This document shows positions 53,835 through 64,000 of a DNA stretch of 64,000 nt, in pieces. The translations under genes and the position numbers were made by a program. The DNA lies in assembly GCA_028752905.1 (NCBI GenBank), contig JAQNBH010000002.1:39023776-39087775 (forward strand). Direction: 5' to 3'. The notes beneath the pieces were generated by a model. It searched no databases. It had not been told where the DNA came from and saw only the letters and a list, made by a program, of their open reading frames with translations. The stretch comes from Cladorhizidae sp. MBARI D1340-BT2 (lineage: Eukaryota > Porifera > Demospongiae > Poecilosclerida > Cladorhizidae). Positions within the stretch are counted from its first letter, which is position 1, and each line of letters begins with the position of its first letter.

Positions 53835-54115
53835 CCCTCCAGCTGGGAGGAGCCAGCGAGCGAGGCTGGGAGGAGCCAGTGAGTGAGGCTGGGAGGAGCC
53901 AGTGAGTGAGGCTGGGAGGAGCCAGTGAGTGAGGCTGGGAGGAGCCAGTGAGTGAGGCTGGGAGGAGCCAGTGAGTGAGGCTGGGAGGAGCCAGTGAGCG
54001 AGGCTGGGAGGAGCCAGTGAGTGAGGCTGGGAGGAGCCAGTGAGTGAGGCTGGGAGGAGCCAGTGAGTGAGGCTGGGAGGAGCCAGTGAGCGAGGCTGGG
54101 AGGAGCCAGTGAGCT
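53835..54115. repeat. 23-bp minisatellite, copy 2
   Basis: About 12 copies of gaggctgggaggagccagtg agt. It stops immediately before the non-LTR retrotransposon coding remnant. Same family as 51297-51415. Confidence 0.95.
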
Positions 54116-54873
54116 TGCAAATGCTCCCAACCCTGTTTCTAAAGCTCGTTTGCTAGCTGCCTCTACAAAACAATCAGGTTTATGGTTGTCTGCTCCTCCC
54201 ATCTCATCTCTAGGCCTTCGCATGGACGACAACACCATCCGTATTGCTGTGGGTCTTCGCCTAGGCACTCCTTTGTGTAGGCCACATGCATGTCAGCACT
54301 GTGAGGCTGCTGTTGACCAATTCGCTACCCATGGTCTTAGCTGCCGTCACAGTGTGGGCCGCCATTTTCGTCATGCTGCCATCAATGACATTATACACAG
54401 GTCTTTAGCTTCGGCAAGGATACCCTCGAAACTGGAGCCTTCTGGCGTCTACAGAAATGATGGGAAGTACCCGGATGGCATCACGTTGGTTCCGTTGGAA
54501 GTGTGGGAAATTGTTGGTGTGGGATGCCACTTGCATTGACACTTTCTCTCCCTCCTACATTGGTAGTGCCTCCACAGTGGCAGGAGCAGTAGCGGCTTTG
54601 GCTGAGGAAAGAAAGAGAGAGAAGTACACCAATTTGAAGAATAAAAATCACTCCTTTGTTCCTGTAGCAATTGAAACTTCACGTGTGTTTGGACCACAGA
54701 GTTTACTCTTTCTAACGGATTTGGGGCAGCATCTCTTTCAAGTGACTGGAGAGAAGAACTCCCTTCACCACCTCCTGCAGAGGCTTTCTGTTGTGATGCA
54801 GAGAGGTAATGCAGTTTCGGTTGCGGGGACCACAGATAACTTGGATTTGGACTCTGATGACATTTTCTTTTAA
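54116..54873 (+). pseudogene. R2-like non-LTR retrotransposon, C-terminal endonuclease end
   Basis: Two frames (54150-54539 and 54457-54873) join by one frameshift near 54490-54515. Seen: SSLGLRMDDNTIRIAVGLRL, then the zinc-binding CQHCEAAVDQFATHGLSC and HSVGRHFRHAAINDIIH, KYPDG, then LLVWDATCIDTFSPSYIGSA, GPQSLLFLTDLG and LLQRLSVVMQRGNAVSVAGT. The CCHC plus (K/R)-PD-x-D order is that of the restriction-like endonuclease of RLE-type non-LTR elements. The 5' part, including RT, is missing; the remnant abuts a minisatellite. Followed by an AT-rich tail. Confidence 0.78.
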
Positions 54874-55582
54874 TTATTATTATTAATTTTTAATAGTCTA
54901 ACATATTTTCCACAGAGACACCTTGGTTGTATTAATATATAAAAAATATAAAAATATTTTAAAAATATATTAAAAAAATAATAATAATATTAAAATCACC
55001 TTCAACTTTAATTTTTAATTCACTCGACGTTTGGACTAAATGCTCTAGTCTTTATCAGGAAACATAGAGTGAATAAAAATTTGAAGTTGATTACTGAGGA
55101 GGTTATTGTAATGTTATTATGAGAGTCCATTGAGAATAATAATGAGAATAATAATAATAATAATAACTAACAACAACAACAACAGCAACAACAACAGCCA
55201 TTATTAGTATTATTATATATATTGGAGGTGTGGTCCCTATATTGGGTGACTCTGGTGTTCAAGTGGCAGACAAGCAACAAAGTTGATGCCTCAGCTGACA
55301 CTGGCATTATAAAATGCTGGTATTATTAATGCATTACTGAGCTGAGGTGCAGTAGGTGTGGCTGGAGGAGGAAGAGGAAAGGTGCGGGGAAGACCTTTTT
55401 GGCTCCACTTTTCTTTAGGTGGCCAACGAAGACTGGAGAGATAAAAATGGCTGAACACAAAGTTAGTGGCTGCCAGTGAGTTTAGCTCTCCATAGCTCTC
55501 GTATTGGACCTTGAAAATTTAATTTAATTTATTTAATTTTTGTAGCCTGCATTTTGAAATATGGCCAGGGTGCAGAGTGCGC
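54874..55582. other. AT-rich and simple-sequence spacer
   Basis: Runs of taataatatt, (aat)n and (aac)n at about 55140-55200. A dispersed motif (ttgattactgaggaggttattgtaatg) at about 55088 also occurs at 44418 and 58635. No gene recognised. Confidence 0.6.
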
Positions 55583-57755
55583 CCAATAATGATCTACTTG
55601 AAGGCCACACAACCCAATAATGATCTACTTGAAGACCACACAACCCAATAATGATCTACTTGAAGACCACACAACCCAATAATGATCTACTTGAAGACCA
55701 CACAACCCAATAATGATCTACTTGAAGACCACACAACCCAATAATGATCTACTTGAAGACCACACAACCCAATAATGATCTACTTGAAGACCACACAAAC
55801 CAATAATGATCTACTTGGAGACCACACAACCCAATAATGATCTACTTGAAGACCACACAACCCAATAATGATCTACTTGAAGACCACACAACCAATAATG
55901 ATCTACTTGAAGACCACACAACCCAATAATGATCTACTTGAAGACCACACAACCCAATAATGATCTACTTGAAGACCACACAACCCAATAATGATCTACT
56001 TGAAGACCACACAACCCAATAATGATCTACTTGAAGACCACACAACCCAATAATGATCTACTTGAAGACAACACAACCCAATAATGATCTACTTGAAGAC
56101 CACACAACCCAATAATGATCTACTTGAAGACCACACAAACCAATAATGATCTACTTGAAGACCACACAACCCAAATGATCTACTTGAAGACCACACAACC
56201 CAAATGATCTACTTGAAGACCACACAACCCAATAATGATCTACTTGAAGACCACACAACCCAATAATGATCTACTTGAAGACCACACAACCCAATAATGA
56301 TCTACTTGAAGACCACACAACCCAATAATGATCTACTTGAAGACCACACAACCCAATAATGATCTACTTGAAGACCACACAACCCAATAATGATCTACTT
56401 GAAGACAACACAACCCAATAATGATCTACTTGAAGACCACACAACCCAATAATGATCTACTTGAAGACCACACAACCCAATAATGATCTACTTGAAGACC
56501 ACACAACCCAATAATGATCTACTTGAAGACCACACAACCCAATAATGATCTACTTGAAGACCACACAACCCAATAATGATCTACTTGAAGACCACACAAA
56601 CCAATAATGATCTACTTGAAGACCACACAACCCAATAATGATCTACTTGAAGACCACACAACCCAATAATGATCTACTTGAAGACCACACAACCCAATAA
56701 TGATCTACTTGAAGACCACACAACCCAATAATGATCTACTTGAAGACCACACAACCCAATAATGATCTACTTGAAGACCACACAACCCAATAATGATCTA
56801 CTTGAAGACCACACAACCCAATAATGATCTACTTGAAGACCACACAACCCAATAATGATCTACTTGAAGACCACACAACCCAATAATGATCTACTTGAAG
56901 ACCACACAACCCAATAATGATCTACTTGAAGACAACACAACCCAATAATGATCTACTTGAAGACCACACAACCCAATAATGATCTACTTGAAGACCACAC
57001 AAACCAATAATGATCTACTTGAAGACCACACAACCCAAATGATCTACTTGAAGACCACACAACCCAATAATGATCTACTTGAAGACCACACAACCCAATA
57101 ATGATCTACTTGAAGACCACACAACCCAATAATGATCTACTTGAAGACCACACAACCCAATAATGATCTACTTGAAGACCACACAACCCAATAATGATCT
57201 ACTTGAAGACCACACAACCCAATAATGATCTACTTGAAGACCACACAACCCAATAATGATCTACTTGAAGACCACACAACCCAATAATGATCTACTTGAA
57301 GACCACACAACCCAATAATGATCTACTTGAAGACCACACAAACCAATAATGATCTACTTGAAGACCACACAACCCAATAATGATCTACTTGAAGACCACA
57401 CAACCCAATAATGATCTACTTGAAGACCACACAACCCAATAATGATCTACTTGAAGACCACACAACCCAATAATGATCTACTTGAAGGCCACACAACCCA
57501 ATAATGATCTACTTGAAGACCACACAAACCAATAATGATCTACTTGAAGACCACACAACCCAATAATGATCTACTTGAAGACCACACAACCCAATAATGA
57601 TCTACTTGAAGACCACACAACCCAATAATGATCTACTTGAAGACCACACAACCCAATAATGATCTACTTGAAGGCCACACAACCCAATAATGATCTACTT
57701 GAAGGCCACACAACCCAATAATGATCTACTTGAAGACCACACAAACCAATAATGA
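55583..57755. repeat. 31-bp minisatellite, about 70 copies
   Basis: Unit cccaataatgatctacttga agaccacacaa. Variants: aaggcc (at both ends of the array), agacaac, aaaccaat and units lacking taat (cccaaatg). The order of variants is nearly repeated over about 0.85 kb (agacaac at about 56069 and 56935), pointing to a segmental duplication. Confidence 0.97.
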
Positions 57756-57954
57756 TTTTCTTAGAGGATCTCCCGCTATTCTGACCCTTTCCTCTGCATG
57801 AGGCCCAGTATCTACCACACAATTATTGATGAAGAAAAAGTCTAAAGAGAAGCAGAACCAAACAATAATGAATGAGAGGCAGTCACTTCCATGACTAAAA
57901 CTTGAGGAGTGAAGGAAGTGGGCAACCTCTGAGGTTGGAATTAGGTCTCTACAA
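57756..57954. other. Single-copy spacer
   Basis: About 200 bp between two arrays, no gene recognised. Confidence 0.5.
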
Positions 57955-58570
57955 GTTCTCTAGCCACTGTCTCTCTGACCACTGTCTCTCTGGCCACTGT
58001 CTCTCTGGCCACTGTCTCTCTGGCCACTGTCTCTCTGGCCACTGTCTCTCTGGCCACTGTCTCTCTGGCCACTGTCTCTCTGGCCACTGTCTCTCTGGCC
58101 ACCGTCTCTCTGGCCACCGTCTCTCTGGCCACCGTCTCTCTGGCCACCGTCTCTCTGGCCACCGTCTCTCTGGCCACCGTCTCTCTGGCCACCGTCTCTC
58201 TGGCCACCGTCTCTCTGGCCACCGTCTCTCTGGCCACCGTCTCTCTGGCCACCGTCTCTCTGGCCACCGTCTCTCTGGCCACCGTCTCTCTGGCCACCGT
58301 CTCTCTGGCCACCGTCTCTCTGGCCACCGTCTCTCTGGCCACCGTCTCTCTGGCCACCGTCTCTCTGGCCACCGTCTCTCTGGCCACCGTCTCTCTAGCC
58401 ACCGTCTCTCTAGCCACCGTCTCTCTAGCCACCGTCTCTCTAGCCACCGTCCCTCTAACCACCGTCCCTCTAACCACCGTCCCTCTAACCACCGTCCCTC
58501 TAACCACTGTCTCTCTAACCACTGTCTCTCTAACCACTGTCTCTCTAACCACTGTCTCTCTAACCACTGT
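57955..58570. repeat. 15-bp minisatellite with spatially sorted variants
   Basis: About 41 copies of ggccaccgtctctct in five consecutive blocks: ggccactgtctctct (about 8), ggccaccgtctctct (about 20), agccaccgtctctct (4), aaccaccgtccctct (4), aaccactgtctctct (4-5). The period is a multiple of 3, so both strands stay open. Confidence 0.97.
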
Positions 58571-58598
58571 CAAAAACTAACAACAACCTAATGACTTT

Positions 58599-58658
58599 AC
58601 AATAACCTTCTCAATAATTAACGTGAAATGTTAAGTTGATTATTGAGAAGGTTATTGT
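58599..58658. repeat. Perfect 20-bp inverted repeat (hairpin)
   Basis: Arms acaataaccttctcaataat (58599-58618) and attattgagaaggttattgt (58639-58658) with a 20-nt loop. The arm sequence also occurs singly elsewhere in the window. Confidence 0.9.
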
Positions 58659-59000
58659 CATGTTATCATGTCAACTGAGAGTTCATTGAGAACCTATGCC
58701 TATTGCAACCAAGCTGCCTGGCTACACTAAGTCAACCACAGATATCTTATTACAATGACCTCCTCAATAATAAACTTGATTACAGAGAATAAATTTCAAG
58801 TTGATTTATTGTAATATCGTGGATTGTCATGTTATCATGTCAACTGAGAGTTCATTGAGAACCTATGCCTATTGCAACCAAGCTGCCTGGCTACACTAAG
58901 TCAACCACAGATATCTTATTACAATGACCTTCTCAATAATAAACTTGATTACAGAGAATAAATTTCAAGTTGATTTATAGTAATATCGTGGTGTCAATTG
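58650..59000. repeat. About 160-bp tandem duplication
   Basis: Two near-identical copies containing atgttatcatgtcaactgag, gaacctatgcctattgcaac, caagctgcctggctacacta and acagatatcttattacaatg, followed by tctcaataataaacttgatt. Confidence 0.92.
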
Positions 59001-59404
59001 AGAGTTGGTTCAATCATAGATATATATCTCGCCTGTAACTTCTGGATGCACACTCCCTTAGCTTCCAATTGCTTTGGGTCTTCCAGCCGTGCGGTAAGGT
59101 ACATCTAATTCTGTTGTTCCTCTGCTTCTTTCTCTAACTCAAGCAATTCCAAAGACCTTGTGTTGTCTCAGCCGTAACTCAGTGCTCACTTGAATGCACG
59201 ACCCTTTTCTATTTACCATGGGGAAAAGGAAAAGGAAAAGGATCGGCAATGCGAGAGTAGTGTTTTTTCTCCTTTTACCCCTCCAATTGCAATATAATAT
59301 TATAATTATTATTTTAATGATGTAGAGTAAATGAGCTGTGGGATGCGGCCCTCTGCTGATTGCTAGGGTTACATCCGATGTAAATGTCCATGTTCACGCG
59401 GAGA
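59001..59404. other. Spacer, no gene recognised
   Basis: Contains a short ORF at about 59218 starting MGKRKRKRIGNARV with a favourable ATG context but only about 35 codons long; probably not a gene. Confidence 0.4.
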
Positions 59405-59705
59405 GTAATTTTGTAGTTCCAGCGTATAAGTCTCGTGATTCCCTACCGCACGCCGACCCTAACTGGTGGCTCCAGATCATACTTGGCTGAGAAAAATGTA
59501 AAGCTTCCTGGGGCACCAAGAACCCACGATACTTTACCAACTATATGAGTAATTTTGTAATTCCAGCGTATTAGTCTCGCGATTCCCTACCGCACACCGA
59601 CCCTATCTGGACTGGTGGCTCCAGATCATACTTGGCTGAGAAAAATGTAAAGCTTCCTGGGGCACCAATCCTCAACAAGAAACGACGATACTTTACAAAC
59701 TATAA
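59405..59705. repeat. About 145-bp direct duplication
   Basis: Two copies containing attccctaccgcac, ggtggctccagatcatactt, ggctgagaaaaatgtaaagc and ttcctggggcacca, with small indels. Confidence 0.9.
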
Positions 59706-59918
59706 TGTAGGTGCAGCTGCGCAGTGAATCGGTAAAGGGTCTTGTCCACAGATAATTAGTCACCTTAAAGCAGACCTCTCAAGTCACACGATTTGGTCGT
59801 GTGTCACACGATTTCAGGACTTTTCTCACGCTCTCACGACCGCCTACCTATTTCTCACGCCGCGCCCAACCGAGATTTGTGTCGACTGACATGACCATTG
59901 ACGTCGACGACTGGGCAT

Positions 59919-59968
59919 CGTAGCCAGACCCTTTACCTGCTGCTTAGTGGGTAAAGGGTCTGGCTACG
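59919..59968. repeat. 19-bp perfect hairpin inside the hAT element
   Basis: Arms cgtagccagaccctttacc (59919-59937) and ggtaaagggtctggctacg (59950-59968) with a 12-nt loop. The sequence ggtaaagggtct also appears singly at about 1432, 21744 and 59731, suggesting fragments of a dispersed inverted-repeat element. Confidence 0.9.
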
Positions 59969-60008
59969 CGAGACTAATTATTATTATTATGATGATGATG
60001 ATAGCGGT

Positions 60009-60843
60009 GTGGAAAGTAGAGTATGGATGTTGGAAAGCTGTAGTACTTCTCAAGTTATCGTGGATAATTTTGAAGACACTGAAACTGAACATTCTGAGAC
60101 TCTACCTCATTCGATACTGGTAGACACTCTGAAGGAGCAGGATGCCTTGTTCTCTCTAAAGTATGATGAACTTGATAACCAAGTTTGTAATTCTGACATG
60201 GTCATAGCATTTATAACAAAGCAAAAGCTTAGTCAACTACTTGATGATGGCTCAATATCTGAAAGATGTTATTCATCATTCTATGGTGCGGCCAGGAATT
60301 TTCTTGAGCGTGCTACATCTTATCTCTGTCCTCTACAGGATGACTTGCTGACAAATGCTGCTTGGATAGACTTTAAACATAGATTAGATAGGACATTTTC
60401 TTCAGTGGAATACTTTGTTTATAGGTACCCTCTAATGTTTCAAGGGTTTGACATGGATAAACTCAATGAGCAATTTTTAACCTACCAAACAATGACAGAA
60501 GAAGATCTTCCTCAAACTCTAAAAGACACAGTTGGCTTCAATGCTGAAGAACCGTATCGTGTGGACATGTTTTGGGGGCATCTGAGAGAAATGAAGAAAC
60601 CTGGTTTGAGCTGTTTTGAATATGATCTTTTGTTTAAAGTTGCAAATGTTGTATTGACGCATTCAAATGCAGGGGAAGAATGAATTTTTTCCCTTATCAA
60701 CAAGAACAAGACACCAAGTAGAAGTTCCCTGAGTCTGGATGGTACATTTTCATCGTGAAGACGCATATCGAGAACCCACTTTGCTGGATTCCATCAGAAG
60801 AAGTTCTTAAAGAAGCTAAGAAGGCTACAACTTTTTATAACCA
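60009..60843 (+). pseudogene. hAT transposase C-terminal pseudogene
   Basis: Open to a stop at 60683 (224 codons): SERCYSSFYGAARNFLERAT, PLQDDLLTNAAWIDFK, YRYPLMFQGFDMDKLNEQFL and LFKVANVVLTHSNAGEE. After the TGA the same frame continues IFSLINKNKTPSRSSLSL, then a frameshift near 60750, then KTHIENPLCWIPSEEVLKEA to 60843. THSNAGEE(R)xFS...NKT...LS is the C-terminal dimerisation segment of hAT-type transposases. The N-terminal catalytic region is missing. Confidence 0.75.
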
Positions 60844-61449
60844 GCAGCATAAAAACCTCTAATAGACAATAAACTGTGCATCTTGCATGCAATATATGAA
60901 TGTAACTATATTAAAAACTTCTTTCTTTACCTTACAGTATAATATAAGTAGTTCAATGACAAGTCAATGTAATATAATACCAACACTCCCAGTGGATTGA
61001 TGAGTGACAAAATGAATGTATTGCTTTTTTATACCTCTTTCTTATATATATATAGCAGAGGATACATAATTCCTTATAATATATAACTGCTAATCTAGTG
61101 TGTGCTATATACCCAGGGGATTATGATTGACAAAAGTGGAAATGATGGAGCAGAAAAGAACAAACATATTAGTATAGTTATGACTGAGAGAAATAAAAAT
61201 TTGATTATGGAAGGTTATTTGCAGATGCTTGCTCTCTGGTCCACACAGCTGCCGATAAATGATAGACATTACATATCAATTAGAATTGGTGAATTCAGTA
61301 GGCCATGTAATGGTTATTGAAGCTGCAGTATCAGCTCTGAATGATCAATACAAATGTGCAACTCCCATGTCTCACACCAGCCAGAGCATTTCTCACTCCA
61401 CTTTAGCTTGAAATCTCACACTAAGTAGCAATATAAGTTGAGAGGTCTG

Positions 61450-61886
61450 CTTAAAGTCGTCGCAGCATAGGAGACGGTAGCTGCGAAACCCCAGCAAGAA
61501 GATAACAAGTCTCTTGTAAATATAGCTAGCTAGCTTGCCTATTGCATAAATAGAAGAGGCTGGAAATCTTTCCCTAGCAACCTTGAGAAGCTCGCTGCAG
61601 GTTTTTAAACCTTCCTGTCTCTGGACATTATTCTCATCACTATATATGAATGCAGCAAAGGAAGTTCTGCATGAGCTTCATGTATTAAGAGCCTTGGTAG
61701 AGGATCAGCTACAACCACTTTCAAATATGTGGTAGCATTTGCACCTGATAAATGGAGGACTAATCAAATGCTATTCAATAGCTACAAGTAAAATTGCAGA
61801 GATTTCCTGCAGGTCCTCTTTTTTCGAAGAAGATTCTCAGGAAACCAACTTGAGTGTAAACTATATAACGTGCTAGAAATAAATAC
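61450..61886. other. Spacer, no gene recognised
   Basis: Single-copy DNA starting with the right-hand copy of the cttaaag duplication. Confidence 0.5.
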
Positions 61887-62045
61887 AGCTGCACGTTTTG
61901 CTACACTTGCAGAAGTCTTATAACCATGTATACCTATAATAAGTGAGGTTGCACTGTATTAAGCTGCAGGTTTTGCTACACTTGCAGAAGTCTTATAACC
62001 ATGTATACCTATAATAAGTAAGGTTGCACTGTATTAAGCTGCAGC
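61887..62045. repeat. 75-bp tandem duplication
   Basis: Two copies (third partial) containing agctgcaggttttgctacac, ttgcagaagtcttataacca and tgtatacctataataagt. Confidence 0.93.
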
Positions 62046-62590
62046 ACAGTACAACCACTGTTAGCTAAAGATGGGGATTTTGAGTTGAGGGTACTGGCTG
62101 GTCTCCAGCTGGCTACATCAGGAGGTTCTCCATTACCACCAGAGCATGCGCTATTAGATGCACCTTCTGCATCTAAACTTTTCTCTACACAGAGTGAGCA
62201 TTTCATGAAAGCAACTGACCATTCACTTCTTAACAGAAGCATGTAGCTGCTGCTGCACCAGCTAGGCTAGGACCAGTCACCACATGCACACCCTCATGAC
62301 TATTCTGTTGATGCTCCTTATATACCAATTCTTGTGCTTGGCTGAATTAAGAGACAGCCATGGGATTCTTATAATAGCAAAATTATGAACATGGACATGC
62401 TGTATGCAAGTTACACTATCACAAGGAGGCATAAGTAACATCAGACTAAGTGCTTCAGGATGAAATGTTCCCCCATATGTTCCATCCAATCACCCGGTGT
62501 GTGTGTGTGTGGTGTGGTGGTTTGGTGTCGGTGGATAGACAAAAAAGAACAAAATTATAGAAAACAGATCTTGATCGAATTTCCTCATCA
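62046..62590. other. Spacer, no gene recognised
   Basis: Short open frames only; (GT)n at about 62497-62512. Nothing convincing. Confidence 0.5.
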
Positions 62591-63740
62591 AAATACACAG
62601 CAAGCAAATAAATGCACTTGCTTATGAACTAAACTAATGCAGACGATTGCACAGATATGTAATTGATGACCTTTACCAGGAAAAATACACATCACAAATA
62701 AGTGTGCAGAATCTATGGATGTTTAGTATCAACAGAGAGCACACAGAGAGACCTATCTTTGGAGCTATATATCAATCTATGGAGCTAAAATGTTTAGCAT
62801 CAAGAGAGAGATACACTTGCTTAAATACACTTGCTTATGAACTCAACTACTGCACACTATTGCACAGAGGCAAAATACACAGCAAGCAAATAAATACACT
62901 TGCTTATGAACTGCAGGCTATTGCACAGATATATAATTGATGACCTTTACCAGGCAAAAAAAATGCACTTGCTTACTAACTGCAGACTATTGCACAGATG
63001 TTTGCACAGATATGTAATTGATGACCTTTACCAGGAAAAATATATAGCAAGCAAATAAATGCACTTGCTTATGAACTCAACTACTGCACACTTTTGCACC
63101 GATATGTAATTGATGACCTTTACCAGGCAAAATACACAGCAAGCAAATAAATGCACTTGTTTATGAACTCAACTATTGAACAGATATGTAGTTGATGACC
63201 TTTACCGGGGGAAATACACAGCAAGCAAATAAATGCTGAACTCAACTACTGCACAGCGATGACCTCTACCAGGCAAAATATACAGCAAGCAAATAAATGC
63301 ACTTGCTTATGAACTCAACTAATGCACACTATTGAACAGATATGTAATTGATGACCTTTACCAGGCAAAATATACAGCAAGCAAATAAATGCACTTGCTT
63401 ATGAAATCAACTACTACCGACTATTGCACAGATATGTAATTGATGATCTTTAGCAGGCAAAATATACAGCAAGCAAATAAATGCACTTGCTTATGAACTC
63501 AACTACTGCATAGATATTGATGACCTTTACCAGGTAGCAAGCCACTTGCTTATGAACTAACTCTGCACACTATTGCACAGATATGTAATTGAGGACCTTT
63601 ACCAGGCAAAATACACAGTAAACGCACTTGCTTATGAACTGTAATTGATGACCTTTACAAGGAAAAATACACAGCAAGCAAATAAATGCACTTGCTTATG
63701 AACTCAACTACTGCAGACTATTGCACAGATATGATGACCT
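62590..63740. repeat. About 90-bp degenerate tandem repeat
   Basis: About 11-12 diverged copies containing cagcaagcaaataaatgcac, ttgcttatgaactcaactac, tgcacactattgcacagata and tgtaattgatgacctttacc. Units carry many deletions. At about 62725-62815 one unit is interrupted by the dispersed motif also seen at 6045. Confidence 0.93.
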
Positions 63741-64000
63741 TTACTATTATTCATATATATACATTATTATTATTAGGTTATTTTTATCTCCATTATATTA
63801 TAGCTAGGTATGGTGCACAGATGTCTGGGCATGTAACATCCCAATAATAATAACAACAACAACAACAATATAAGACTTGCTTGATATGATAATTGCTTGA
63901 TAGATAAATGATAGACATTACATATAAGGCAATTATTTTTTAATGGTAAAGTGTCAGATGCCTGTGCTGCCCAGTACAGACGTGCAGTTCCCCCGCTGGA
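63741..64000. other. Right edge of window, no gene recognised
   Basis: AT-rich with (attatt)n and (aac)n tracts. Too short to assign. Confidence 0.5.

Larger units (their letters stand above)
59771..61449 (+). mobile_element. hAT-like DNA transposon with 7-bp target duplication
   Basis: Starts cagacctctcaagtcacacg and ends in the exact inverse of cagacctctcaa. Both ends are flanked by cttaaag (59764-59770 and 61450-61456). hAT elements usually give 8-bp duplications; one base may have mutated. It carries a truncated transposase-like gene and a 19-bp hairpin near its left end. Confidence 0.82.

Noticed and set aside
53488..54268. Antisense frames with a Pro/Ser/Leu 23-residue repeat
   Set aside because: 23-bp minisatellite read antisense; the C-terminal non-repeat part has no recognisable domain.
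57902..58591. Frames of 210-229 codons with a 5-residue repeat
   Set aside because: 15-bp minisatellite; both strands are open for the same reason.
59218..59330. Short basic-hydrophobic ORF starting MGKRKRKR
   Set aside because: Only about 35 codons, low-complexity start, AT-rich end and no homology known to me.
1..64000. tRNA, rRNA or other structured RNA genes
   Set aside because: I looked for A/B-box-like and rRNA-like sequences and found none that I could support without a covariance-model search.

Overview
This is a eukaryotic, animal-type window: genes are split into short exons with GT..AG introns, the recognisable proteins are metazoan (API5, a GATA-type zinc finger, a death-fold/NACHT/leucine-rich-repeat receptor), and there are remnants of metazoan transposon families. 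The NLR architecture, one native intron of about 65 bp and the mobile-element set suggest a basal marine invertebrate, most likely a sponge, but nothing here proves the species.

Layout. 1-645 is a 25-bp minisatellite. 1036-17916 (+) is a complete 12-exon API5 gene (apoptosis inhibitor 5 / AAC-11); its exons join in frame to a 530-residue protein, and its introns are filled with minisatellites, including a 4.5-kb array of a 21-bp unit in intron 8. 18.0-23.5 kb has no convincing gene: AT-rich DNA, a 27-bp array and an 84-bp array. 23571-26456 is a decayed hAT transposon with terminal inverted repeats and a foreign insert. 26.5-30.8 kb is purine-rich and AT-rich satellite with a 200-bp reverse-transcriptase island. 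30.8-31.8 kb is more minisatellite.

31946-37450 (-) is a two-exon NLR-like immune receptor (death-fold, death domain, Ig-like, NACHT, two LRRs; 918 residues). Its only intron is almost entirely one 2.68-kb element with inverted repeats of about 120 bp. That element carries a gene for a FEN1/XPG-like (PIN-fold) nuclease with a C-terminal cysteine-rich CXC-like domain. It is the most interesting object in the window. Upstream of the NLR gene is a TATA-like promoter, then a degenerate Ty3/gypsy LTR retrotransposon (38104-41526) that has lost its reverse-transcriptase palm.

41.7-58.6 kb is dominated by minisatellites of 48, 47, 35, 27, 23, 35, 37, 31 and 15 bp. Among them are one GATA zinc-finger exon (52920-53051, -) and the C-terminal end of an R2-like non-LTR retrotransposon (54115-54873, +, frameshifted). 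59771-61449 is a second hAT element with a 12-bp inverted repeat and a 7-bp target duplication. The right end is a degenerate repeat of roughly 90 bp and unassigned DNA.

By my own addition of estimated extents, tandem repeats make up roughly 45% of the window. Almost all long open frames are artefacts of these arrays and are not genes. The host genes do not form a pathway or operon; they are independent loci.
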